Source: Chryseobacterium indologenes
Lineage (GTDB): Bacteria; Bacteroidota; Bacteroidia; Flavobacteriales; Weeksellaceae
Assembly (NCBI RefSeq): GCF_001295265.1
Contig: NZ_LJOD01000003.1
Location: forward strand, 124,001 to 188,000
Direction: 5' to 3'
Length of the DNA: 64,000 nt
Under the pieces are notes generated by a model. The model worked only from the letters and a program-made list of their open reading frames with translations. It was not told where the DNA came from and searched no databases. The position numbers were made by a program, and so were the translations under genes. Of this stretch, positions 1 through 7,688 are shown piece after piece; the first letter of the stretch is position 1; each line of letters starts with the position of its first letter.

Positions 1-381
1 ATTTTAGGAATCATGACCTTTCTGAATGCAGGGCTCGTTGGTGAGTCGGTGAAGCTGATAGGAATGCCGCCTTCAAGCCATACGTTACACGGTTTTGCCG
101 TATTTGTAGGAGGTCTTATCATCAGTGGAATAAGCTTTGCAACCATCCTGATTTTTAAAAGAAGTTATGGTGCAGTCTGGAAAGTGGCCGTTCTGTTTGA
201 AATTCTTTATCTGGTGATGCTTTTGTGGTCCCGGGTAAATCCATTGGTTTATTTTACCCAACGTACTGATGACAGTCTTATTGATCTGTTGCTGTATGTA
301 AATTCAATCGTTGTGTTTCTTATCATCTTTCTTTTTGATTTTGTTTTTTCTAAAATAACTTCTGCAAAAAATAAAAACTAA
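1..381 (+). CDS. Membrane protein, probably cut at its 5' end by the window edge
   Basis: The frame is open from base 1. The first ATG is at 13, but no stop precedes it, so the gene may begin outside the window. The visible 122-127 residues hold about three hydrophobic segments (roughly residues 25-50, 57-75 and 95-115 counted from the ATG), separated by short basic loops, and a lysine-rich tail. This suggests a small inner-membrane protein. I recognise no family motif and assign no function. It is followed after 72 bases by the yceI-family gene on the same strand. Confidence 0.5.
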   Translation: MLGIMTFLNAGLVGESVKLIGMPPSSHTLHGFAVFVGGLIISGISFATILIFKRSYGAVWKVAVLFEILYLVMLLWSRVNPLVYFTQRTDDSLIDLLLYVNSIVVFLIIFLFDFVFSKITSAKNKN

Positions 382-453
382 CATAGATCAAGCTGTAAAT
401 TTCTTTTATATCTTATCTTTACTCAATAATATTAATGTAAAATTATAATTACA

Positions 454-1020
454 ATGAAAAAAGTATTTTTATCCTTCGTATTTACGTTGTTAAGCATTGT
501 AGGTTTTGCCCAGACCGGATGGGTGGTGGATCCAATGCACTCTTCTGTTAATTTCAATATCAAACATATGGGAATCAGTTTTGTGCAGGGGCGTTTTGAT
601 AAATTTAGCGGAAAAATATCCACTGAGGGAGCCAATCTGGATAATGCCTCTTTTAATTTTACGGTTGAGGTGAATTCCATTAATACCGGTGTGGAAATGA
701 GAGATAAACATCTTAAAAGCAAGGATTTTTTCGATGGTGAAATGTATCCGGAAATGACATTCTTCAGTTCTTCCGTCACCAAGGATAAGAACGGGTATAT
801 TTTAAAAGGAAAACTGAAAATTAAAGAAGTGGTGAAAGATATCAGCGTTCCGGTAACATTCGGAGGGATAACCAAAAACCAGAAAGGAAAGGAGGTCATG
901 GGAATCCAGTCTAAATTTACCATCAACCGCCTTGACTATGACATTAAATATGATCCTACGGGAGCGGGTGTTGCCAAAGATGTAGACGTAAACGTATATT
1001 TTGAGCTGGTAAAACAGTAA
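454..1020 (+). CDS. YceI-family periplasmic protein
   Basis: The 188-residue product begins with a typical signal peptide (MKKVFLSFVFTLLSIVGFAQ) and then has the YceI start, with WVVDPMHSSVNFNIKHMG near residues 23-40. The G-x-F-x-x-F-S-G segment and the later R-x-x-x-x-Y pattern also fit. YceI proteins are periplasmic lipocalin-like beta barrels that bind isoprenoid or other long hydrophobic molecules; the ligand here cannot be told. The length matches the family. A single transcription unit is likely, because a good terminator follows 20 bases after the stop. Confidence 0.93.
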   Translation: MKKVFLSFVFTLLSIVGFAQTGWVVDPMHSSVNFNIKHMGISFVQGRFDKFSGKISTEGANLDNASFNFTVEVNSINTGVEMRDKHLKSKDFFDGEMYPEMTFFSSSVTKDKNGYILKGKLKIKEVVKDISVPVTFGGITKNQKGKEVMGIQSKFTINRLDYDIKYDPTGAGVAKDVDVNVYFELVKQ

Positions 1021-1040
1021 TTCATACAACTTACAACGAA

Positions 1041-1074
1041 AAAGGTTTTTCAGATTACTGGAAAACCTTTTTTT
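1041..1074 (+). terminator. Terminator after the yceI-family gene
   Basis: Thirteen-base arms (1041-1053 and 1058-1070, one G-T pair) enclose a 4-base loop and are followed by a T run. The gene on the other side is convergent, so it may also end minus-strand transcription. Confidence 0.8.
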
Positions 1075-1174
1075 ATTTGGAATTTATTCAGATGTAACGG
1101 TATTCAGGCAGAATTATGGAATTCCACGGATATCAAAAATTAAATTTTTTTAGTTGTAAGTGTTCAGCAAAGAT

Positions 1175-2869
1175 TCAGAAATTAACTGTGCCAGAGGAAA
1201 CCGTAAAGATTCCGAAATCATCAATCAGCATATTTTCTTTCCGTACCCCGTTGTAAACCATAACCCTGTCAAGTTCTTTCTGGGAGCGTCTTCTCATGAT
1301 CCAGTCTTTATTCTGATGATTGTTCAGAACGTAAGCGATCATTTTCAGCTGCGGATGCCATGGCTGTCCCGTGTAAACAACGAAAGAATTCTTTTCAGAA
1401 ATGGAAACAGCTCCGCGGATTGCCCTGGAAGCCGCTTCATTGTCCCCGAAAAGCTCCAGTATTCCCGAAATAATAGTGATATTCGGTTCGAACTCTAATT
1501 TATGATACGTTTCGGGATCAAAGCAGTCAAAATTGGTAAAACGGATATTCTGATAGTTTTTTTCACGAATCTTCTTTTCACCAATCTCAATATTGCTTTT
1601 TACAAATTCATTGATCACGATTTCAGCATCGGGATATTTTTCTTTGATATCGAATAAATAATTTCCGGTTCCGCCGGCAATATCAAGAATTTTAATCTTT
1701 CTGCCTTCCTGTTGTAAGGTCTTTATATTTTTTTCCAAAAGCTGGATCAGGTGCTGTTTCCTGATACGGATTCCTCTCCAGCCAATGGCATTAAGATAAT
1801 TTTTATCCATCATTTTGCCAAAACCGAACTTTCCCTTGGGTTCATTCTGGTAAACGTAATCCAGAGAGGCTCCTGAGTCGAACCCATAAGTAAGACCGAT
1901 GGCCATGCCATTACTTATTTTTCCGATTTTTCCAAGAGATATTTTCTGGAGCTTAAAGTTCAGAGTATTGCCTACATTATTTTTAAGATCGTTATATTCT
2001 TTTAATGAAAACGGATCAGGAGAAAGGGAGGCGGGCTTCTGAGCTTTACTGAAACACTTTTCCGCAAAATCAGCAATCTTATCATAGACTTTTTCTTTTC
2101 CGGTGTCAAATAAAATACCGTGGAAAAATCCGGGCAGGACTTCATAGTGTTTCAGGTCCGTATCCAGCCGGTCAAGGAAGATTTTTTGATCTTTATTAAA
2201 AACGACATGGTCTTTTCCTGCAGCTAAAATCAGGGTCGGAGTATCTATGGCTTCAGCATCTTCTACCAAACGTTTTCCTGCTTTGGCAAGGTCAATAAGA
2301 AGTTCAGCATCTATAGATCTTGAGATCAGCGGATCTGTATCGTAGGCATTTTGCTGAACGGGATCGTGGGTTAGCATTGTAGACTTTACATAGCTTTTGA
2401 TGATCAGCCCTTTTTTTAGTTTAGTTCCCAGTGTGATCATTTCATTCGCCAGAGGAACAATAAGATTGATTCTGAAAGCAGGTGCCAGAAGGGCCATTCC
2501 AGCAATAGCCGGAGCGAAGTCATGGGCCCAGGCTGAAGCAACTACCCCTCCGATACTGTTGGCAGCAACGAATATATCAGAGATGTTAACACTGTATTCT
2601 GACATGATAAATCTGGAAAATGAATCCAGATCCCTCACATAATCCATAAAAACAGATGAGGTTTTGGTTTCCGTATGGCCATGCCCGCGGAGATCGAAGG
2701 CGAAAATGTTGTATTTTGAAAATTGTGGAGCCTGCGCAATATCATTCAGCCTTTCTGAATGCTCATGCCCCCGGTGAATCATAATAATACTTTTCTGGCC
2801 GGGCTGATAATTCCATTCACGGTAGAAAATAGGATTATTGTCAAAACTCTTAAAATGTCCGCTGTTCAT
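1175..2869 (-). CDS. ynbC: YnbC-like alpha/beta hydrolase fused to a SAM methyltransferase
   Basis: This 564-residue two-domain protein matches the layout of E. coli YnbC. Residues 1-275 form an alpha/beta hydrolase: HRGHEHSER near 32-40, a nucleophile elbow ANSIGG with Ser105, and a probable acid Asp220 and base His250. Residues 300-564 form a class I methyltransferase with the SAM-binding glycine loop DIAGGTGNY at about 396-404. It is the last gene of the minus-strand lipid operon and its start overlaps the ynbD-like gene by 20 bases. The substrate is unknown. A role in trimming and methylating a lipid head group is inference from context. Confidence 0.88.
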   Translation of the reverse strand: MNSGHFKSFDNNPIFYREWNYQPGQKSIIMIHRGHEHSERLNDIAQAPQFSKYNIFAFDLRGHGHTETKTSSVFMDYVRDLDSFSRFIMSEYSVNISDIFVAANSIGGVVASAWAHDFAPAIAGMALLAPAFRINLIVPLANEMITLGTKLKKGLIIKSYVKSTMLTHDPVQQNAYDTDPLISRSIDAELLIDLAKAGKRLVEDAEAIDTPTLILAAGKDHVVFNKDQKIFLDRLDTDLKHYEVLPGFFHGILFDTGKEKVYDKIADFAEKCFSKAQKPASLSPDPFSLKEYNDLKNNVGNTLNFKLQKISLGKIGKISNGMAIGLTYGFDSGASLDYVYQNEPKGKFGFGKMMDKNYLNAIGWRGIRIRKQHLIQLLEKNIKTLQQEGRKIKILDIAGGTGNYLFDIKEKYPDAEIVINEFVKSNIEIGEKKIREKNYQNIRFTNFDCFDPETYHKLEFEPNITIISGILELFGDNEAASRAIRGAVSISEKNSFVVYTGQPWHPQLKMIAYVLNNHQNKDWIMRRRSQKELDRVMVYNGVRKENMLIDDFGIFTVSSGTVNF

Positions 2870-4172
2870 AATTTAATTTTTTCATAAATTCCTGAAGATA
2901 AGAATGAATTACTGCATTCTTATTCAGGGTTTTCATGGTGGTTATTGCTTCCTCTAAAGGTAAAGATAAAATATTTTTCATTACCAGAATTCCTACTATT
3001 GAACTTCTGGTAAAGCCCATCGTACAATGGATGATGATTTGTCCGCCTTCAGGAAGCTTTGTATAATGTTCTGTGATCTCAGTAACTAATGTTCTGATCC
3101 GTTTCATATCTGGAGTTCCGATATCCAGAAACGGAACAGAATGATAATCCGGTAGCTTTTTCCATTCGGAAATTTCTTCCATTTCTGCCGCCAGGTCGTA
3201 GATTATGGTATGATTGCTGATTGTAAAACAGGGAAGATTGTTATGACCCGGTCTTGAAGAAATATAAATACCGGGAACAATCAGTAAAGGCCTTTTATTT
3301 TTTCGGAAAAATCTCCATAATATCCAATATACCAGAAGATATGGGGCATAAAAGACTTTTCTCAGGAAAGGAATACTTCCATTTTTATCTTTTAAAAAAT
3401 TAGCCGCACTCTTTTGATAATGATAGCCGATTATGATTGACATAAGAGACGGCCAAAGTACCAACAATCCAGTGGAACCAAAGTTTTTGTAGAGTAGCAG
3501 TGCTGCCGAGGCTGTGATCCATCCGAATAGAAAATAAAAGTTGGCCACCTGAAAATTCCGGTACCTGAAATCATTTTTACGATAAGGAAACAGAACAAAA
3601 CTGAGGTGGGCAAGAACAGCTCCTGATAGAATGTCAATACAATGATGCTGATAGGTGGTCAGTGTAGAAAGTCCCAGCAGAATGAGCCACAGCATACAAA
3701 AAATCCGCAGTCTTTTTAAACTTCTGAGAACAGGCCAGAAAATAAATGCATAGGCAATATGCAGTGACGGTGCCTGGTTAAAAGGAGAATCAAAGGTTTC
3801 TAAAAACCGGAAAGAGTAACCCAATAAAAAATGATCTGTTTCAGGTTTTACCAAAGAAAATTTCAATGGAAACAACAGGAAACAAATTCCTGCCGTAATG
3901 GTTACAAAAAGCACTCGGCTGGTCAGAACTTTAAGTTGTTCCCTGTTTTTACAGAGGAAAAACACCAGAACGAAAAATAACCCGCTGGTCATATAAGGAA
4001 TAATTGTCCAGGGTAGAAACGGAATATATTTTTCAAAATCAAAAACAAATGAAGGAACAGTTTTCTGTCTTGAAATAAGCCAGGCTGTATAATTGTACAC
4101 GACTGTGAAAACAATAGCACAAAGAATAAAAGCAGAAAATTTTTGCTGTATTTTCAATCGTTTTTCATCCAT
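2850..4172 (-). CDS. ynbD: YnbD-like PAP2 phosphatase fused to a dual-specificity phosphatase
   Basis: The 440-residue protein has an N-terminal membrane PAP2-type domain with several hydrophobic segments. It carries PSLHIA (135-140) and a later HHCID stretch (176-180) resembling PAP2 motifs 2 and 3. The cytosolic C-terminal domain carries a cysteine phosphatase loop, HCTMGFTRS (382-390), with Cys383 as nucleophile and Arg389. This is the domain order of E. coli YnbD. PAP2 enzymes dephosphorylate lipid phosphates, and dual-specificity folds include phosphatidylglycerophosphate phosphatases, so lipid head-group dephosphorylation is plausible. It overlaps its upstream neighbour by 19 bases and its downstream neighbour by 20. 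Confidence 0.88.
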   Translation of the reverse strand: MDEKRLKIQQKFSAFILCAIVFTVVYNYTAWLISRQKTVPSFVFDFEKYIPFLPWTIIPYMTSGLFFVLVFFLCKNREQLKVLTSRVLFVTITAGICFLLFPLKFSLVKPETDHFLLGYSFRFLETFDSPFNQAPSLHIAYAFIFWPVLRSLKRLRIFCMLWLILLGLSTLTTYQHHCIDILSGAVLAHLSFVLFPYRKNDFRYRNFQVANFYFLFGWITASAALLLYKNFGSTGLLVLWPSLMSIIIGYHYQKSAANFLKDKNGSIPFLRKVFYAPYLLVYWILWRFFRKNKRPLLIVPGIYISSRPGHNNLPCFTISNHTIIYDLAAEMEEISEWKKLPDYHSVPFLDIGTPDMKRIRTLVTEITEHYTKLPEGGQIIIHCTMGFTRSSIVGILVMKNILSLPLEEAITTMKTLNKNAVIHSYLQEFMKKLNYEQRTF

Positions 4173-4909
4173 TGGGCTTTCCTGAACATAATTAAATTAA
4201 GGAATGAAGAGGGGAGAACAGCTAAAGACTTCATCATCCACTTCATTTTGGAAGGGAAAATAATGAAATTTTCTTTTTTCTCTATCGCTTTGGTAATTTC
4301 GGAAACGGCAGTGTCAACATCTGTAAGAAAAGGTTTTTTGCTTAAATCCTGATGATTGAGCTGCCTTAATTTTTCAGTATCTACATAGCCGGGCGCAATA
4401 GTTGTTACAGAAATTCCAAAAGGTTTCAAGGCTCTTCGGTAAGCATCAGCAATCTGAATCACTGAGCGTTTTGTTTTGGTATAAAGGCTTGAGTTTTCAT
4501 AGTCTAGTATTCCGGAAACAGAGGCAATAACCACAATGCTTCCTTTACTCTGTCCTTTCATCGTTTTTCTTGCTGCTTCAAAGCTATTGACTGTCCCCAG
4601 AATATTGGTTTGCAGCATTTCTTCCGCTTCTTCATAGGAAATCTTTCCGGCAACATCTTCAGCATAGCTTCCCGCGCAGTTGATGAAAATATCAAGATCA
4701 CGATTATCCACAAGAAAGAGCTCCAATGTGGATAAGATTGAATTCAGATTACAAACATCAGCCTGAAATGATCTTAAGTTTTTATCATTATTTTCAGGAA
4801 TTTTAGACAGATTTCTCCCGCAAACCCCTACATAGTGGCCTTTTGAAAGATAGTGGCTGGCCAGCGCATAACCTATACCGGAAGTTCCGCCTGCAATAAA
4901 AATATTCAT
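4154..4909 (-). CDS. Short-chain dehydrogenase/reductase in the lipid operon
   Basis: I take the ATG at 4909 as the start because the cofactor loop (IAGGTSGIG) then begins three residues in, as usual; a longer in-frame start at 4999 only adds an unrelated N-terminus. The 251-residue product has the SDR features: the glycine-rich loop, an NCAGSYAED stretch matching the NNAG motif, and a catalytic Ser in VIASVSG followed by Tyr-x-x-x-Lys in YTKTK. It should oxidise or reduce an alcohol or ketone with NAD(P). It lies 190 bases after the patatin-like gene and overlaps the ynbD-like gene, so it belongs to the operon. The substrate is unknown. Confidence 0.88.
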   Translation of the reverse strand: MNIFIAGGTSGIGYALASHYLSKGHYVGVCGRNLSKIPENNDKNLRSFQADVCNLNSILSTLELFLVDNRDLDIFINCAGSYAEDVAGKISYEEAEEMLQTNILGTVNSFEAARKTMKGQSKGSIVVIASVSGILDYENSSLYTKTKRSVIQIADAYRRALKPFGISVTTIAPGYVDTEKLRQLNHQDLSKKPFLTDVDTAVSEITKAIEKKENFIIFPSKMKWMMKSLAVLPSSFLNLIMFRKAQWMKND

Positions 4910-5099
4910 AAGCTTTGTGATGTTCAATATTACGTAAAAATAAATTGTATCTGCCAAATCAAAGAATTTAAATCTATGTTGGAAAGTATCATGATTCAAA
5001 TTTTTCGTCTGTTTTATACTTTCAATGAGAAAAAAAGCCAGTTTTTATCAAAGAAATCCATGCAATCTGCATGCGATAAAAAATATGATACCATACAAT
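4910..5099 (-). other. 190-base spacer inside the lipid operon with an inverted repeat
   Basis: The other junctions in this operon overlap or are 3 bases apart, so this spacer stands out. It holds a perfect 6-base inverted repeat, CATGCA-ATC-TGCATG, at 5059-5073. I see no convincing TAnnTTTG promoter element for the genes downstream and no conserved reading frame. Confidence 0.4.
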
Positions 5100-6137
5100 T
5101 TACCTTCTCATGCTTTTCATCGCCTGATCAAAACCATACTGCCATTGTTTTTCCATGTCTTCCTTAAACCGTTGATATGTTGGGGGGAAAGAAAATCCGA
5201 TTTCAAATTTATTCCAATTAATGTTTTTTTTCAGGTAGTGCCCTTTCAGGTCTTCTTTGATGGTAAGGGTGTCAATCTGAAAATCGGGATGCATACTTTG
5301 GATTTCTGAGAGACGTTCATTCCCGCTAAAGCCAAGAACGGAACGTACTAATGCTTCTTCTGCCAGGGTGTAAGGCTGTTTTTTTTCTGTGATGACCACG
5401 TTTGCGAGATGTCTGGCCAGTTCAATGGGAATCAGATCCACAGCTCCTCCTGCAAAATATTTTCCGTGAAGAAAAACCGGGGCTACATAAAACATATCGG
5501 AGACAGAAATTCTCACACTTTCAAGAAGAGTAACATCTGTTTTTACGGAAGGAAGCTCTGTAACTGCACTGTTTTTTAAGTTAGGCGAACTGATCATCAT
5601 CTGTTCAGGAATAATTTTATCGGCAGTTGCCGGATCGGAGAAAATTATTTTCCGGTACAGCTTTCTGTTATTCCGGAGCTGCCCGGTTTCCTCGGGGGCG
5701 AAAAGCATTTCCGAACCAATAATTAAGGTCGGGATTTCTTTTGAAAATGGAACATTTTTTAAATCGGGGAAAGTTGTGGACAGATCCTGAGGCATTTCAA
5801 CCAGAAATTGCCTGAAAACATCTTCAATATAAGGAGCATTTCTTTTGTTAAGCATCTTTTTCAGGGTGAAAAGTCCGATTTTTGAAAGTTTTTTATGCTT
5901 TGTTAAAACGATATTGGTTACAAACCGGAAATATTCTTCTGATTTCAGGTAGTTCTTTCGGGAAAGATGATCGGGAAAAGCATTAATAACTGCCGCTGCA
6001 AAAGCTCCGCCACATGAAGCGATCAGAACATCAGGCTTCATGTCCAGCTCCTCCAGCGCTGCGTACATTCCGAGGTAGATCATCATTCTTGTTCCGCCTC
6101 CTGAGAAAAGTAAAGCGCTTTCAAATTTTTTATCCAT
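5100..6137 (-). CDS. Patatin-like protein with both catalytic residues replaced
   Basis: The 345-residue protein opens with the patatin oxyanion loop (FSGGGTRM, residues 11-18). At the nucleophile elbow, where the family has G-x-S-x-G, it reads ASCGG, so position 42 is Cys (codon TGT at 6012-6014). Where the family has Asp-Gly-Gly/Ala it reads AGGAVD (229-234), so the catalytic Asp is Ala. The rest of the fold looks intact and the frame is open. It is therefore either a non-hydrolytic lipid-binding protein or a Cys-dependent acyl-transfer enzyme. It sits 3 bases after the ynbB-like gene in the lipid operon. Confidence 0.85.
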   Translation of the reverse strand: MDKKFESALLFSGGGTRMMIYLGMYAALEELDMKPDVLIASCGGAFAAAVINAFPDHLSRKNYLKSEEYFRFVTNIVLTKHKKLSKIGLFTLKKMLNKRNAPYIEDVFRQFLVEMPQDLSTTFPDLKNVPFSKEIPTLIIGSEMLFAPEETGQLRNNRKLYRKIIFSDPATADKIIPEQMMISSPNLKNSAVTELPSVKTDVTLLESVRISVSDMFYVAPVFLHGKYFAGGAVDLIPIELARHLANVVITEKKQPYTLAEEALVRSVLGFSGNERLSEIQSMHPDFQIDTLTIKEDLKGHYLKKNINWNKFEIGFSFPPTYQRFKEDMEKQWQYGFDQAMKSMRR

Positions 6138-6140
6138 GGC

Positions 6141-6944
6141 TTAATTTTTTATAAGAATGAGAAGGCTCCAGAAGAAAAGAGGAGCATTGAAAATCAGGCT
6201 GTCCACCCTGTCTAAAAGGCCGCCGTGTCCGGGAAGAAGCGTCCCGGTATCTTTTACTGCTGCTTTTCTTTTCAGATAAGACATCAGCACATCACCAAAG
6301 AACCCGGAAATTCCAAGAACCAGGCCTAACATTGTATTGATGAAAAAATCTGTTTTCAGAAGAAAGAATCCGAGAATATTGCTTAATGTAATCGTAAGAA
6401 ATACCCCTCCGATAAATCCTTCCAGTGTTTTATTGGGACTGATTTTAGGGGTTATTTTATGTTTTCCGAAGAATTTTCCCATCAGGTACTGAAAGACATC
6501 ATTCAATTCTGTAACAACAACTAAGAAAATAATAGAATTAAAACCTGAACTCATTTTTCTAATGAATAATAAATGCGGGAAAACAAAAAGACATATTAAA
6601 AGAGCTATAAATACTCCTGAGATTTGTAAAGCAGACTTTTTTAGCAAAATAAAATAGAGTAAAATAATAAAAGCCAAAGCGGAGCTGTACAAAAGATAAT
6701 CGCTGATGTTAAAAAAGTAAAGCAGGATAAATTGAGAAATACCCAGAAATACTGCTGTTGGCAAACGCTGTGATTCAATTTTAAAAAGTCTCAGAAATTC
6801 AAAGAAGCACTGAAAGCCAATCCATGAAACGAAAACATTGGTAGCGAAGGGATGTGATATGGCGATTGCAAAAACAAAGATGATGTAGATCCATGTTTTT
6901 ACCCTCAGGGGAACATCTGCGAATTTATTTTCTTCAGGCTTCAT
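6141..6944 (-). CDS. ynbB: Phosphatidate cytidylyltransferase-like protein (YnbB/CdsA family)
   Basis: The 267-residue protein has about seven or eight hydrophobic helices. Near its end it has the full CdsA signature at residues 222-248: S-Y-L-K-R-K, then KDTG, LLPGHGG and LLDRVD. The family makes CDP-diacylglycerol from phosphatidate and CTP at the inner membrane. Gene order and pairing match E. coli ynbB rather than housekeeping cdsA. Its start overlaps the ynbA-like gene by 11 bases, so translation is probably coupled. Whether it activates diacylglycerol phosphate or another lipid is not shown by the sequence. Confidence 0.92.
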   Translation of the reverse strand: MKPEENKFADVPLRVKTWIYIIFVFAIAISHPFATNVFVSWIGFQCFFEFLRLFKIESQRLPTAVFLGISQFILLYFFNISDYLLYSSALAFIILLYFILLKKSALQISGVFIALLICLFVFPHLLFIRKMSSGFNSIIFLVVVTELNDVFQYLMGKFFGKHKITPKISPNKTLEGFIGGVFLTITLSNILGFFLLKTDFFINTMLGLVLGISGFFGDVLMSYLKRKAAVKDTGTLLPGHGGLLDRVDSLIFNAPLFFWSLLILIKN

Positions 6945-7536
6945 GCAGTGATTTCTTTAAACGGGTATAAGTACTGATGAGCAGCAGAAGAATAATGATT
7001 CCGAAAATATAAACAGATACTCCTGAAATATCTGCGCCAAAGAAAATCAGAAGTCCATACAGTCCTAAAATAAGGGCTCTGTCGCTTTTTCCCATCGGCC
7101 CGTCATACCGGCGTTCTTTCCCGACTACTTTTCCCATCAGCCCTGCAAATTCATTGATAACACTTAAAACAATAAAAATAACGGCCAGGTATAAACTTTC
7201 CGGCTGAAATTTAATCAGTGGTAAAAATATGATAACATCGGAAATAATGTCTCCCACTTCATTCAGAACTTCACCCAATTTGCTGGTCTGGTTAAATTTC
7301 CGGGCCATCATTCCGTCTAATGCATTCAGAGCCATCCTTATTAAAAGTCCTACAGGAAGGCTCAGGAAAAGCCATTTTGAAATATCAGCATTCCAAAACA
7401 AAATTCCGATCATTACAGATAACAGGATGGAGCTGATGGTAATCTGATTGGCTGTAATTTTGTTTTTATGTAAAAATAAGAGAACCGGCGTGAGCAGCTG
7501 CTGAAATCTGGGTTTGAGTTTATATACCGAAATCAT
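6934..7536 (-). CDS. ynbA: CDP-alcohol phosphatidyltransferase (YnbA-like), first gene of the lipid operon
   Basis: The 200-residue membrane protein carries the CDP-alcohol phosphotransferase motif, with two of the four metal-binding Asp replaced by Asn: N71-A-L-D74-G75, A78-R79, G88, N92, D96. The family replaces the CMP of a CDP-lipid with an alcohol such as glycerol phosphate, serine or inositol phosphate. From memory, E. coli YnbA has the same Asn substitutions and a similar GPxGKSDRALI stretch (here near 147-157), which supports orthology. A TAnnTTTG element lies 33 bases upstream at 7569-7576. The head-group substrate is unknown. Confidence 0.88.
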   Translation of the reverse strand: MISVYKLKPRFQQLLTPVLLFLHKNKITANQITISSILLSVMIGILFWNADISKWLFLSLPVGLLIRMALNALDGMMARKFNQTSKLGEVLNEVGDIISDVIIFLPLIKFQPESLYLAVIFIVLSVINEFAGLMGKVVGKERRYDGPMGKSDRALILGLYGLLIFFGADISGVSVYIFGIIILLLLISTYTRLKKSLHEA

Positions 7537-7568
7537 GGTTGTTATGGCTTTTTGTCATTTGCTGAGAT

Positions 7569-7576
7569 CAAATATA
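7569..7576 (-). promoter_or_regulatory. Probable -7 element of the lipid operon promoter
   Basis: The minus strand reads TATATTTG, a perfect match to the Bacteroidetes TAnnTTTG element, 33 bases before the ynbA-like start. I found no clear -33 TTG at the usual spacing, so support is moderate. Confidence 0.45.
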
Positions 7577-7641
7577 GATAAATTTTTTAATGAGTATTGA
7601 TAATGATTGAAAGGGGATTTTCAATTTTCAAAATTTAAAAA

Positions 7642-7673
7642 ATTGCTTTGTATTTCTTTTTCCCCTAACTTTG
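7642..7673 (+). promoter_or_regulatory. pyrG promoter (Bacteroidetes type)
   Basis: ATTG at 7642-7645 is followed after 20 bases by TAACTTTG at 7666-7673. This fits the sigma-ABfr consensus (TTG, about 19-21 bases, TAnnTTTG). It places the transcript start just before the ATG at 7689, and rules out the in-frame TTG at 7671 as the translation start. Confidence 0.65.
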
Positions 7674-7688
7674 CACAAACCTAATCTA

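Noticed and set aside
1160..1498. A 112-codon plus-strand frame
   Set aside because: It lies inside the hydrolase-methyltransferase gene on the other strand and shows no family features.
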